From Cyanophora paradoxa (lineage: Eukaryota > Glaucocystophyceae > Cyanophorales > Cyanophoraceae): a stretch of DNA of 64,000 bases. A model generated the notes under the pieces. The model saw nothing but the letters and a program-made list of their open reading frames with translations, was not told the origin of the DNA and did no database searches. Where the stretch lies: NCBI GenBank assembly GCA_004431415.1, contig QPMI01000189.1, positions 62,001 to 126,000 of the forward strand, read 5' to 3'. The first letter of the stretch is position 1; every line of letters starts with the position of its first letter. This document shows positions 40,624-51,896 of this stretch, one piece after another. The position numbers and the translations under genes were made by a program.

Positions 40624-43417
40624 ATGTCCTTGCGGACTCCCTGTGCGAGCGGGTTACTAGCTACCGCTTCGAGCCGCAGCGCCGCGGCCCGCTTAGCTGG
40701 CCGAGCCGACGGCTGCTGCGGCCCAGCTGCACGCCCCTCACGTGTACGCGCCCCCCTCCCCGCGGCGCGCCCTTTGCCTCTGCGTGAATGCCGGCGCAGT
40801 CCACGCGAGGAGAGCGCGGCACAAGTGGCGTGCGGTGGTGCGCGCGTCGGCGGACGACCTTCCGACGCCGCCGCCGCGCGACGCTGCGGTGGAAGCGGCG
40901 GACTACGAGGCGGAGGAGCGGCCGGCGCTGCGGCGCGCGGCGACGCAGCGACCGCAGCCGCGGGAGAGCCTCGAGCCGACCGACGTGCGCGGCGCGTACA
41001 CCTGGAAGAAGAGCGAGCCCAGTGCGCCCCGCTCCGCGCCGCCCGGCAGGGCGGGGTGCCCGCGCGTGCCGACGGGGCGGGGCAGTCGTGGTGCAGCCGC
41101 GGCGGAGGCCGCGGGGCGCGCCGCCGTTCTTCAAGCTGGCGGCGGTGAACAGCGAGATCATGGCGGCGGGGCGGGCGGGGGACCCCGTCCGCGTCGTCGC
41201 CCTCCTCGAGCGCCACCGCGACGAGATGCACGCCCAGCGCCGCCCCGCCCCGCCCCGCCCCCCGCCCCCGGCGCTGAGGCGGGGGCGGGGCAGCAACTTC
41301 GTGAACCTCTCGACGGCGGTCTTCCAGCTGGGGCGCGCGGTGACGGCCGGCGCCTGCTCCCGCGAGTGGGTCCTCGCCCACTTCGAGACCCTCATCCGCC
41401 CCAAGTTCCACGAGGCCCGCCCCGCCCCCCGCCGCCCCCGCCGCCCCGCCCCCTCCCCCGAGCCGGCCCCGCGCAGCTGCTCGACACGGCGACGAGCCGC
41501 GGGGTGGCGAGCCTCTGCTACGGCCTCGCCCGCTGGTCCGCCCTCCTTTCGCCCTCGTCGCCGCGCGCGCGCGGGGCCGACGGGGGCGGGGCGGGGCGGG
41601 CAGCGGGATCCGGGACGGGGAGATGCTGGAGGCGCTGGCGGGGGCGGCGGAGGAGCGGATCCGGTCGTTCAACGCGCAGGAGATCTGCAACGTGGCGTGG
41701 GCGCTGGCGACGCTGCAGGAGCGCAACGGGCCGCTGCTGGAGGCCCTCTCGCGGCGCGCCCTCGAGGTCCTCCCCGACTTCTCCACCCAGGGCCTCTCCA
41801 ACCTCGCGTCCGCCCCGCGCCCCCGCCAGCCCCCACCTCCCGAGGCCGCCCGCCCTGAGCGCGGCCCCGGCCGGCGCGCAGCTGGGCCTTCGCGAAGCTG
41901 CAGGCGCACGACCCGGCGCTCTTCTCGGCGGTGGCGGGGGCGGCGGCCAGCGTCCTCCCGCACTTCTCCTCGCAGGGCCTCTCCAACCTGCTCTGGGCCT
42001 TCGCCGCCGTGCAGCACCGCGACGAGGAGCTGCTGCGGCGGGCGGCCGCCGAGCTCTGCACCCGCATGGACGACCTGCTCGTCGCCGAGGCGGGGCCGCC
42101 GGAGGGCCCCGGGGCGGGGCGCATCCAGAGCCAGAACATCGCGAACATCGCGTGGGCGTTCGCGAAGCTGGGCGTGCGGGACGAGGCGATGATGGCCCGC
42201 GTCAAGGAGGTCGCCCTCCCCCGCCTCCCCCTCTGCTCCCCGCAGGCCGTCGCCAACCTCGGTCGGCCCCGCCCCGCCCTCCTCGCCCCCGCCCCCCCGC
42301 CCCGCCTCACCGGGGCCGCGGGGCGCAGCGTGGTCCTTCGGGACGCTCAAGGTGGCGGACCGGGAGATGTTCCGGGCGCTGGCGGCGGCCGCCGGGGGCA
42401 TGCTCCCGCAGTTCACCTCGCAGGGCCTCTCGAACCTGGCCTGGGCCTGCGCGACGGTCTCCTTCATGGACGGGCCCTTCCTGCGCGCCCTCGCCGAGGA
42501 GGCCGCCGCCCGCATCGCCGAGTTCAACCCGCAGGAGCTCTCCAACACGGCCTGGGCCCTCGCCTCGCTCGGCTACGACGAGCCGGGGGCCTTCGACGCG
42601 ATCACCGCGGCGGCGCGGGCGTCGGCGGGGGAGATGACGGGGCAGGGCCTGTCGAACATCCTCCTCGCGGTGGCCAACGTGCAGCACGGGACGGAGGCCG
42701 GCTTCGTGGAGGCCCTCGTCGAGGCCGCCCTCGCCCGCCCCGACATCACCACCCAGGGCTTCGCCAACTGCTGCTTCGCCCTCACCATGCTCGCCCGCAC
42801 CGACCTCCTCGAGCGCTTCCTGCGCGAGCAGCGCGCGGCGCTGCGGCCCGAGGAGCTCGTCAAGGAGGACTGCGTGCAGCTCGGCATCGTGCGGCTGGCG
42901 CTGCGGCTGCAGGCCCCCGAGCTGCTGCCCCTCCTCCCCCCGGAGGTCTGCGCCCGCATCGACGAGCAGCACGCGGCGATGGCCCTCACCCCGCCGGCCT
43001 CCTCGGAGCTGCACGTGGCGATCGCGGCGGAGGTGGAGGGGGTGCGGGCGGGGGCGGTGCACGAGTTCTTCCTCGAGGGCTACTTCCTCGACCTCGTCTT
43101 CCCCGGCCACCGCACCGCCCTCGAGGTCGACGGGTCCGCCCGCCCCCAGACCCCCCGGCCCCCCCCGCCCCCCGCCTCACCCCGCGCCCCGCAGGCCGGC
43201 CCACTACCTCACGAGCGGGCGGGTGAACGGGGCGACGGAGCTCAAGCGGCGCCTCCTCGCCGCCCTCGGCTGGCGCGTCCTCACCGTCGAGTACCGCGAG
43301 TGGGCCGCCCTCCGCTCCCGCACCGCCCGCCACGCCTTCCTCGAGCACCTCCTCGCCGACGCCCCGCCCCCGCCCCCCGCCGACCCCGCCCCCGCCCCCC
43401 AGTCCACCCACGGCTAG
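40624..43417 (+). CDS. Organelle RNA-binding protein with octotricopeptide-like repeats and RAP domain
   Basis: ATG 40624 opens a transit-like peptide (MSLRTPCASGLLATASSRSA). An intron (40742-40799) joins it in phase to LHARRARHKWRAVVRASADD. After helical exons, repeats of about 38 residues carry the motif 'F..Q.LSN.AWA.A': FNAQEICNVAWALATL, FSSQGLSNLLWAFAAV, IQSQNIANIAWAFAKL, FTSQGLSNLAWACATV, FNPQELSNTAWALASL, MTGQGLSNILLAVANV, ITTQGFANCCFALTML. The C-terminus is a RAP domain: YFLDLVFPGHRTALEVDG, an intron, then PAHYLTSGRVNGATELK, RRLLAALGWRVLTVEYREW. TAG 43415-43417. OPR-RAP proteins control processing and translation of specific plastid or mitochondrial RNAs. Some introns here have GC donors (e.g. 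GAG|GCCCGC near 41415). Confidence 0.88.
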
Positions 43418-43518
43418 CCCCGCGCAAACTGCCCGCGCGCCACAGCTGCGAATACGAACAATACACGGAAAAAGGAAGAGCACTGGGGGCGGGGGAAGGG
43501 GGGTGGGAGGGGTGCGGG

Positions 43519-46500
43519 CTAGCCGGTGAAGGCGGAGAAGAGGCCGCCGAGGCGGGAGGCGGGGCGGCGGACGCGGGCGAGCTCCTCGGGCGAGAAGGCG
43601 AGCACCGTGGCGATCGCCGGCAGCAGCGCCTCGTGCTCCCCCGTCTCCATGTACTGCCGCCCCCGGCCCCACGTCAGCCGGCCCCGGCGGGCGGGGCGCC
43701 GGGGGCGGGGGCGGGCCTTCAGGATGATGTTCTTGAGGTAGGTGAGGTCCACGCGGGAGCGCTCCACCGTCAGGCTCCGCACCTGCGCGCCGGTGTGAGG
43801 CGAGGACTGGCTCTGCGGCGGGGGCGAGGGCGCTGGGGCGGGGCCGGGGGGCGGGGGCGGGCCTCGTCCTTGAGCATCTTCTGCTGCTCGAAGAGGAGCG
43901 CCTCGAGGGCCTCCTTCTCCCGGATCGTCTCCTCCCGCTCCCGCAGCGCAGCCTCCGCCGCCGCCAGCGCCCCCTGCAGCCGCTCGACCTCCTGCCCCCG
44001 CCCTCAGCCCCGCCCCGCCCCAGGCTCGCGGGCGGCGGGCGGGCCTGGGCGGCGCGGAGGACGTCGGCGCTCTCGCGGAGGGCGTCCCGCCGGCGGGCGG
44101 GCGCTGGCGCGGGCGAGGATCCCCTCCAGGATCTCCGCGTCCCTCCCCATCACGCCGCCCTGCCCCGCCCCTCCGACCCTGCCGCCCCTCACGCGGCGCC
44201 CAGGGGCGGGCCCAGAGGCGCCCCGCACCGGCGAAGCTCGCGGAGCGCCCGACGGCCTCGCGCTCGGCGCCGGGACGGGCGAGGCGGCGGCGGCGGCGGC
44301 GGCGGCGTGCGCGTGGGCGACCTGCACGGTGGCCGCCCCGAGCTGCCGCTCCGCCGCGAGGAGCCGCGCCTGCTGCCGCGCGCTCTCCACGGTCAGCTGC
44401 TTGTTCGCCCGCTGCAGCTCCGCCATCCGCTCCTCCAGCTCCGCCACCGCCGCCTCCCGCCGCCCCGCCTCCGCCTCCACCTGCTCCCGCGCCGCCGCCG
44501 CCTCGCGCCGCGCCGCCTCGAGCTCGACCTCCGCTGCGGCGGCCGGCTCGCGGGGCGGGCGGAGGGAAGAGGGGGGAGGGGCGGGGGGGACCGTCGGCCT
44601 TGGCGCGGAGGGCGGCCTCGCGGGCGCGCTCGAGGGCGGCGAGGCGGGCCTGCGTCTCCTCGTGCGCGCGCCGCTCCTCGCCCTTGCGGCGCTCCTCCCG
44701 CTCCTCGTGCTCCCGCACCGCCCGCCGCAGCCGCTCGACCTCCAGGCCCACCCCGCCCTCGTACTCCTCCTTCACGCGCGACAGCTGCCGCACCTGCCCG
44801 CCACCCGCGTCGGCGCGCAGCGGGGCCGACGAGGGCGACACCACCCCGGCCCCGCCTCGCTGCGTGTCCCGCGCTCCGACCCACCCTGCGGGCGGGCGGA
44901 CCTGGGCCTGGGCGGCGTCGAGCTCGTCCTGGAGGGAGCGGAGGGCGGTGGAGAGCTGCTGCTCCTTCTGGCTCAGCGCCAGCTGCGCCTTGGCCTTGTA
45001 GCGCCGCAGCTCCTCGTCGGCCACCTGCGCGTCGCGGCGGGCCTGCGCGAGGGCCCCCTCCGAGACGTAGGCGGCCAGCTCGAGCTCCCGCACGCGGTCC
45101 TGCATCCGCTGCCCCGCCTCCTCCCGCTCCCGCGCCGCCGCGATCCGCTCCGCCTCCACCCGCGCCTCCGCCTCCGCCAGCGCCACCTCCCCCTCCCGCC
45201 CCCGCGCCTCCCCGCCCGCCCCTCAGCCCCCCCGGCAAGGAACACCCGACACGCCCCCCGCCGCACCTTGGCCTCGGCGAGGGCGGCCTCGGCGGCGGCC
45301 CGGGCGGCCTCGGCGGCGGCGAGGGCGGCGGCGGAGTCGGCGGCGGCCTTCTCGGCGGCGGTGGCGCGGGCGGTGAGCTCCGTCATCTTGACCTGCGAGA
45401 ACTTCTTGAACTTGTCGAGCGTCGCCTGCTTCTCCCCGCCGCCTTCTGCAGGCCCGTCACCTCGCCCTCCAGCTCCGCCACCCGCCCCATCTGCTCCGCC
45501 AGCCGCTCCGACGCCCCCGCCAGCTCCCCTCCAGCTCCCGCACCCGCGCCGCCGCCGCCTCCCGCCCGCCTCGCCCTCCTCCGTCAGCGCCGGCATGCCC
45601 GGTCCACCGAGCGGGGCGCCGCCGCCCGCGCTGCCTCCAGCTCGCTTCGCAGAGCCGCGAGGGCCCGCTCGTGCGCCGCGGCGGCCGCCGCCTTGGCCCG
45701 CCGCTCCTCCTCGAGGCGCCCCGTCAGCTCCTGCGCCTCGTGCCGCAGAGCCCTGGCGCCCTGTCAGGCCCCTCCGCCCGGGGGCACTCGCGCGGGAGGG
45801 ACGGGAGCGCACTCGAGCTCAGCCGCCGCTGAGGCGGCCCCCGCCTCCGCCGTCGCTGCGGAGCGCTTCCGCGCCGCCTCCGCCTCGCGCTTGGCCGCCT
45901 CGAGCTGCTGCTGCGCCGCCGCCGCCTTCGCCTCCGCCTCCTCCCACGCCTTGCTCACCTGCGCGCCGCGTCGCGCCCCGCCGCCCTCTCGGGAGGCAGC
46001 GGAAGGGAAGCGAGGGGGCACCATGGCGAGGCTCTCCTCCATCTCCTGGACGCGCGCCTGGGCGGCGGGGCCCTGGGCGCCGCGCGCGTGCTTCCCGGCG
46101 GCCGCGTCGGCGCGCAGGGCGGCGAGCTCGTCGCGGCGGCGGCGAGGTCGGCGCGGGCGCGGGCCGCGTCGGCGTGGGCGGCCTCGAGGTCGGCCTCGGC
46201 GGCGTCGGCGCGGCCCTCGAGCTGCTGGCACGCCGCCTGCAGCGACGCCACCTCCGACTCCAGCTGCCCCGCCCGCACCCCCTCCCCGCCTCCGCCCCGC
46301 GCCCGCCGCCGCCGCCGCGCGCGCCTCGTCCCGCTCCCGCGTCAGCTCGGCAATCTGCGCCTCCAGACCCGCGAACTTCTTTTTGGAGAGGAGCTTCAGC
46401 TTCTCGAGCTGCGCCCGCGCCTCCCCGCTCTCCTTCTGCGCCGCCGCCGCCGCCGCCTCCAGCTCCGCAGCGCGCTCGCCGCCGCCCGAGCCGGCAGCCT

Positions 46501-49500
46501 CGCGCGCCTCGACGGCCTCCGCGAGGGCGGCCCGCAGGCGCGTCGCCTCGGCCGCCCCCTCCCCTAGTTCGCCCCGCAGCCGCGCCACCTCGGCCTCCAG
46601 ACCGGCGACTTGGCCCTCGTACTCCGCGTTCATCGCCCGCGCCCCTGCCGCCGCCTCCTCTTGCGCACGCACAGCGGCCGCCTCCGCCTCCTCCCGCGCC
46701 TTGGTCGCCGCCGCGAGCTCGCCCTCCAGCGCGCTCACGCGCTCCTGCAGCTGCTCGGCCACCTCGCCGGCGCCCGCCGCCGCTGCCACGCGCGCCTCCG
46801 CCTCCTCCCGCGCCTTGGTCGCCGCCGCGAGCTCGCCCTCCAGCGCGCTCACGCGCTCCTGCAGCTGCTCGGCCACCTCGCCGGCGCCCGCCGCCGCTGC
46901 CACGCGCGCCTCCGCCTCCTCCCGCGCCTTGGTCGCCGCCGCGAGCTCGCCCTCCAGCGCGTTCACGCGCTCCTGCAGCTGCTCGGCCGCCTCGCCGGCG
47001 CCCGCCGCCGCTGCCACGCGCGCCTCCGCCTCCTCCCGCGCCTTGGTCGCCGCCGCGAGCTCGCCCTCCAGCGCGCTCACGCGCTCCTGCAGCTGCTCGG
47101 CCGCCTCGCCGGCGCCCGCCGCCGCTGCCACGCGCGCCTCCGCCTCCTCCCGCGCCTTGGTCGCCGCCGCGAGCTCGCCCTCCAGTGCGCTCACGCGCTC
47201 CTGCAGCTGCTCGGCCGCCTCGCCGGCGCCCGCCGCCGCTGCCACGCGCGCCTCCGCCTCCTCCCGCGCCTTGGTCGCCGCCGCGAGCTCGGCCTCCAGC
47301 GCGCTCACGCGCTCCTGCAGCTGCTCGGCCGCCTCGCCGGCGCCCGCCGCCGCTGCCACGCGCGCCTCCGCCTCCTCCCGCGCCTTGGTCGCCGCCGCGA
47401 GCTCGCCCTCCAGTGCGCTCACGCGCTCCTGCAGCTGCTCGGCCGCCTCGCCGGCGCCCGCCGCCGCTGCCACGCGCGCCTCCGCCTCCTCCCGCGCCTT
47501 GGTCGCCGCCGCGAGCTCGGCCTCCAGCGCGCTCACGCGCTCCTGCAGCTGCTCGGCCGCCTCGCCGGCGCCCGCCGCCGCTGCCACGCGCGCCTCCGCC
47601 TCCTCCCGCGCCTTGGTCGCCGCCGCGAGCTCGCCCTCCAGTGCGCTCACGCGCTCCTGCAGCTGCTCGGCCGCCTCGCCGGCGCCCGCCGCCGCTGCCA
47701 CGCGCGCCTCCGCCTCCTCCCGCGCCTTGGTCGCCGCCGCGAGCTCGGCCTCCAGCGCGCTCACGCGCTCCTGCAGCTGCTCGGCCACCTCGCCGGCGCC
47801 CGCCGCCGCTGCCACGCGCGCCTCCGCCTCCTCCCGCGCCTTGGTCGCCGCCGCGAGCTCGCCCTCCAGTGCGCTCACGCGCTCCTGCAGCTGCTCGGCC
47901 GCCTCGCCGGCGCCCGCCGCCGCTGCCACGCGCGCCTCCGCCTCCTCCCGCGCCTTGGTCGCCGCCGCGAGCTCGCCCTCCAGTGCGCTCACGCGCTCCT
48001 GCAGCTGCTCGGCCGCCTCGCCGGCGCCCGCCGCCGCTGCCACGCGCGCCTCCGCCTCCTCCCGCGCCTTGGTCGCCGCCGCGAGCTCGCCCTCCAGCGC
48101 GCTCACGCGCTCCTGCAGCTGCTCGGCCGCCTCGCCGGCGCCCGCCGCCGCTGCCACGCGCGCCTCCGCCTCCTCCCGCGCCTTGGTCGCCGCCGCGAGC
48201 TCGCCCTCCAGTGCGCTCACGCGCTCCTGCAGCTGCTCGGCCGCCTCGCCGGCGCCCGCCGCCGCTGCCACGCGCGCCTCCGCCTCCTCCCGCGCCTTGG
48301 TCGCCGCCGCGAGCTCGCCCTCCAGTGCGCTCACGCGCTCCTGCAGCTGCTCGGCCGCCTCGCCGGCGCCCGCCGCCGCTGCCACGCGCGCCTCCGCCTC
48401 CTCCCGCGCCTTGGTCGCCGCCGCGAGCTCGCCCTCCAGCGCGCTCACGCGCTCCTGCAGCTGCTCGGCCGCCTCGCCGGCGCCCGCCGCCGCTGCCACG
48501 CGCGCCTCCGCCTCCTCCCGCGCCTTGGTCGCCGCCGCGAGCTGCTCTTCCAGGCTCGACGCTCGCTTCGACGCCTCCGCCGCCGCCGCTTCTGCGGCCG
48601 ATGCGCTGGCCTTGCTCTGGGCGCGCGCCGCCTCCAGCTCGCTCTCGAGCTTGGCGATCTGCACCGCCGGCGGGTTAGCCACGGCCGGCGGCAGTGCGGG
48701 CAACGGACACACGGTCGCCTGGAGCGCGGCGCTGGCAGTCTGGGCGTCGGCGTCGGCCTGCTGCGCGGCGCGGAGCTGCTCCTCGAAGGCGTGGGCCTGC
48801 CGCCGCGAGTCGGGCGCCGGTCGCGGCGGCAGAAGGCGGGCCCCCGCGCACCTTCGCAATCGCCTCCTCGGCGTGCGACTTGGCCTCTGCGAGCGCCGCC
48901 TCCAGCGCCTGGGCCTGCGGGGGTGCTCAAGGAGGGGGGCGGAGGCGGCGGGGGCGCCCCGCGCGCACCCGCTCGGCCTTGGCTGCGGTGAGCTCCTCCT
49001 CCAACGAAGCCGCCTTTGCTTCGGCCGCTTCCCGCAGCCGGAGCAGCTCCGCCGCCCGCTCGGCCGCCTCGCGCAGCGTCCCCTGCACTGCCTCCGCGCT
49101 CTTCGCGGCCGCCTCGAGCTCCTCTCCCCGCTTCTGCGCCTCCGACAGGGCCGCCGTACGATCTTCGATGGTCTTCTGCGCTGCTGCAATCTCTGATGCC
49201 GCCGCCTCGAGCTTCGCTGTGAGCGCCTGGACGATGTGTGCCGACTTGTCGACTTCAGCCTTGAGAGCGTCCCGCTCCTCCCGCAGGCCCGCCGCCTCAT
49301 TCTTCACCGCTTCAAGTTCCGCCGTCAACGCGCTGCTTGCGCTGTCTCCGCCCGAACCAGCCGCGCCCTGGGTTGCCACCACTCGAGCCGCCTCCAACTC
49401 CTTCGTCAAGTCCGCGATTTGGGTTTCGAGCGTCTTGAACTTGTTCTTGGCCACAACTTTGAAGCGCTCTAGCTGAGCCTTCGCCTCTGTGCATTCCTTC

Positions 49501-49850
49501 TGCGAGGTCGCCAAGGCGGCGGCCAGATCTGTGTGGCGCGTTGGCGGGGGCGCGTCTGCGCTAGAGCGTCATCGCGGCGCACCGCCGGACCCATCGGACG
49601 CGTTTATGTCCTGCCATCCGTCGCCGTCCTGTGAAAACCAGGCCGTGAGACGTCGCGTGGTCGAATCGATGCGCTATAGCAACCTATCGTTCCGAACGCA
49701 CCGCCATCGGCGGAAAGCAGCGCTTCAGACGGGCTGAGACGGGCTACTCAGACGGCCAAACGGGGGGTACCCTCATCAACTGTTGCCACAGTTTTGGCTT
49801 CCTCGAGCTCGGATAGCAGCGTTTCCCACCGCAGCCGAGTTTCTTGGTGA
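43519..49850 (-). CDS. GRIP-domain golgin (very long coiled coil)
   Basis: The C-terminus is a GRIP domain. TYLKNIILK and YMETGEHEALLPAIATVL are joined across a GC-AG intron at 43654-43716, and AFSPEELARVRRP follows (compare golgin 'YLKNVVLKFM...VPVIATLLQFSPEE'). TAG is 43519-43521. GRIP domains bind ARL1-GTP at the trans-Golgi. Upstream, nearly all exons are Ala/Glu/Arg coiled coil, including a sixteen-fold near-identical 38-residue repeat (46.68-48.54 kb). Toward the N-terminus are LATSQKECTEAKAQLERF and KNKFKTLETQIADLTKELE. An intron then joins in phase to an upstream exon reading RLRWETLLSELEEAKTVATV near 49.8 kb. The first codon is not resolved; the 5' end must lie before the divergent gene at 49937. 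Reverse-strand frames over the repeats stay open but are shadows. Confidence 0.85.
46680..48541 (-). repeat. About sixteen tandem copies of a 114-bp coding repeat
   Basis: The unit encodes 38 residues (LQERVSALEGELAAATK, then AREEAEARVAAAAGAGEAAEQ in parts). Copies differ by only a few bases. Variants are LEGEL versus LEAEL (three LEAEL copies, alternating with LEGEL), GEAAEQ versus GEVAEQ, and one RVNAL. The period is a multiple of 3, and the number of residues (38) breaks a simple heptad. The array shows recent expansion by unequal exchange or slippage. Confidence 0.95.
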
Positions 49851-49936
49851 GCTGCGACAGAGGCTAACTGTTTTGAAGAGAGAGATTCTGATCGGCGCCC
49901 AGAGCAAGAACAAGCACGCGACAGTCACTCGTAGCC

Positions 49937-51896
49937 ATGGGAGATGATGCGCCACCTATCTCGAACTACAAGGCAAACATCGCCGCCTCGCCCGACCGCG
50001 CTGGCCCCTGCAGCTAAACCTGGCGCAGGGGGTCATGTTGTGCGACAGGCCCAGCGGCGATGGCGGCGCGTACGGACGGTGCGCCGTAGTCTTGCCTATG
50101 GCGCCATTCATAGACTCAACGCGCTGCGCTCGCAGGTCCGGAAGGGAAGGAGGGCCGACGGCTTTCGTGAGCCGGGTCACGCCGCACGAGCCCATAGGCT
50201 GGAATCCCGTAAAGAAGGAGAACCCACACTTAGAAGAACCGAAGAAGAAGACTAGCGGTGCGTGCGACTCGGTTGCAGCCCTATGCGGCCACTGAGGACC
50301 TGCAGGTTCGGTGGACGCTCTGACGAGGCACAAGAAGTGGCTTCGGGAGTTGCGGGAATACAAAAGGAGGTTAGCTGTGGAGGAGGAGCTGATGCAGAAT
50401 GAGGCGGAGGAGAAGAGGAAGAAGGTCGGCGCGACCCGTCCGCGTGGCCTTCCTCATCCTGACGCCGGCGCAGTTCACGGAGTACCAGAAGCAGATGCGG
50501 GATCTGATCAGGAAGGGAAAGAGCATCGTGAAGGGGAAAGGTGGGCAGCGGCAGGGCGACGCGGCGCGGGCTGGCTGGCGGGGCGGGGCGCGAGCCGGCG
50601 GGGCGCAGAGCCGGAGCTGGACCCGGAGGAGCTTGTGCGGCAGGCGCAGGAGCAGCTGGGGATGGGGAGTCTGGCGGCGGACGTGGTGGCCGACGTGCTG
50701 GCCGAGGCGCCGACGGTGCCGGCGAGGAAGGCGGAGAAGAAGGGGAAGAAGGAGAAGAAGGAGCGGCCGGCGTGGGCGCTCACCGAGGGCGAGCTGGCCC
50801 GCCAGGAGGAGGACGAGGCGGACGACCTCATCAACTTCGCCACCGGTCTCGACTTCGACCGCTGTCCGCTCCACTCCCCGGCCTCCTCCTGCGCTGCTCT
50901 CGCTCTGCTGAGCGGCGGGGCAGACATGGAGGACATGGAGGTGCGGCAGAAGATCAAGCAGATCCGGCAGCGCGTCAAGGAGCTCGCCGAGGAGCGCAAG
51001 GCCGAGCACCTCGCCGCCGCCGCCGCAGCAGCAGCAGCAGACGACGCCAGCGGCGGCGAGGGCGCCTCGGGCAGCAGCGGCGGCGAGGGCGGCGCCTCGG
51101 AGGGCGAGGCACCCGCCTACGCCCGCCCCACGCACAGTGCGCCGGCCCGAGCGCGTGTGCGCGCAAGGCGTCGCCTGCGCGCTGCCTGACCCCGCCTGCC
51201 TCGTCCAGCGTCGGCCTCGCGCGTGCGGACAGCAGCGGCGACGGCGCCGCCGCCGCCGGCGACGGCGGGCGAGGGGACGCGGTGCGGGGGCGGGGCGGGG
51301 GGCGGGGGCGGGTCTGAGGCGGGGCGGGGCGGGGCGCAGGCGGCGGCGGGGAAGCTGGCGGAGCGAAAGGAGGCGGAGCGCATCCTGCAGAGCTCCCACG
51401 TGCGCCCGCGCCGCCCCTCTCTCGAAGCCTCCCGCCCTCCCGGGGCTGAGGGCGGCGAGCGCAGAAGCTGCGGAGCGTGCACTCGCCGGCCTCCATCAAG
51501 AGCATCATGGAGGAGATCAAAGAGAAGAAGGCCAAGTGCGCGGCGACCCCCCGCCCCCCCCCCCCCCCCGCGCCGCTCTTTTCCGCACGGCCGACAAGAG
51601 GCGGCAGGCAGCCCTCGCAGCCGGCTATTCCCGAGGAGCCCAACGTCCTTGTACTACCCGAGGTGCGCCCAGGCCCGCCCGCACCCGGCCCGCCCGCCCG
51701 GCGCCCCTCAGGAGTGGCGCGTAGGGTGTGCGGGCGTGACCGCGCCTGACGGCGGCGGGCGGGCGGCGCGCAGCGGGACAAGTCGCCGCCGAAGTACGTG
51801 CGGGTGGAGAAGAAGGAGGGGGCGGCGGCCGGGCGAGCTGCCGCCGCCAGGGACGGCTCCAACCTCCCCTTCCTCCACAGGCACCCCGGCGTCTGA
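49937..51896 (+). CDS. Conserved coiled-coil protein of unknown function, possibly ciliary
   Basis: ATG 49937 gives MGDDAPPISNYK, then a GC-AG intron (AAG|GCAAAC...GGCGCAG) and GVMLCDRPSGDGGAYG. The next in-phase exons read TAFVSRVTPHEPIGWNPVKK and SVDALTRHKKWLRELREY. Later parts read FTEYQKQMRDLIRKGKSI, EPELDPEELVRQAQEQLG and EDEADDLINFATGLDF. A joined MEDMEVRQKIKQIRQRVKEL follows, then SPASIKSIMEEIKEKKAK, PNVLVLPE, SPPKYVRVEKKEG and the end NLPFLHRHPGV, TGA 51894-51896. The ordered blocks (a 'YKGVMLC.RP' head, a 'LINFATGLDF' middle and an 'NLPFLHR.P' end) look like one conserved eukaryotic family that I cannot name with confidence. It is divergent from the golgin gene. All listed joins keep phase. 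Confidence 0.6.

Noticed and set aside
46680-48541. CRISPR array
   Set aside because: The direct repeats have no unique spacers, the period is 114 bp in frame with a coiled coil, and the host is eukaryotic.
42352-48678. A 2,108-codon plus-strand open frame, and another of 1,629 codons at 44307-49196
   Set aside because: Shadow frames of the minus-strand golgin. The G+C-rich 114-bp repeat has a length divisible by 3 and keeps opposite frames open. They encode only Pro/Arg/Ala/Ser low complexity.
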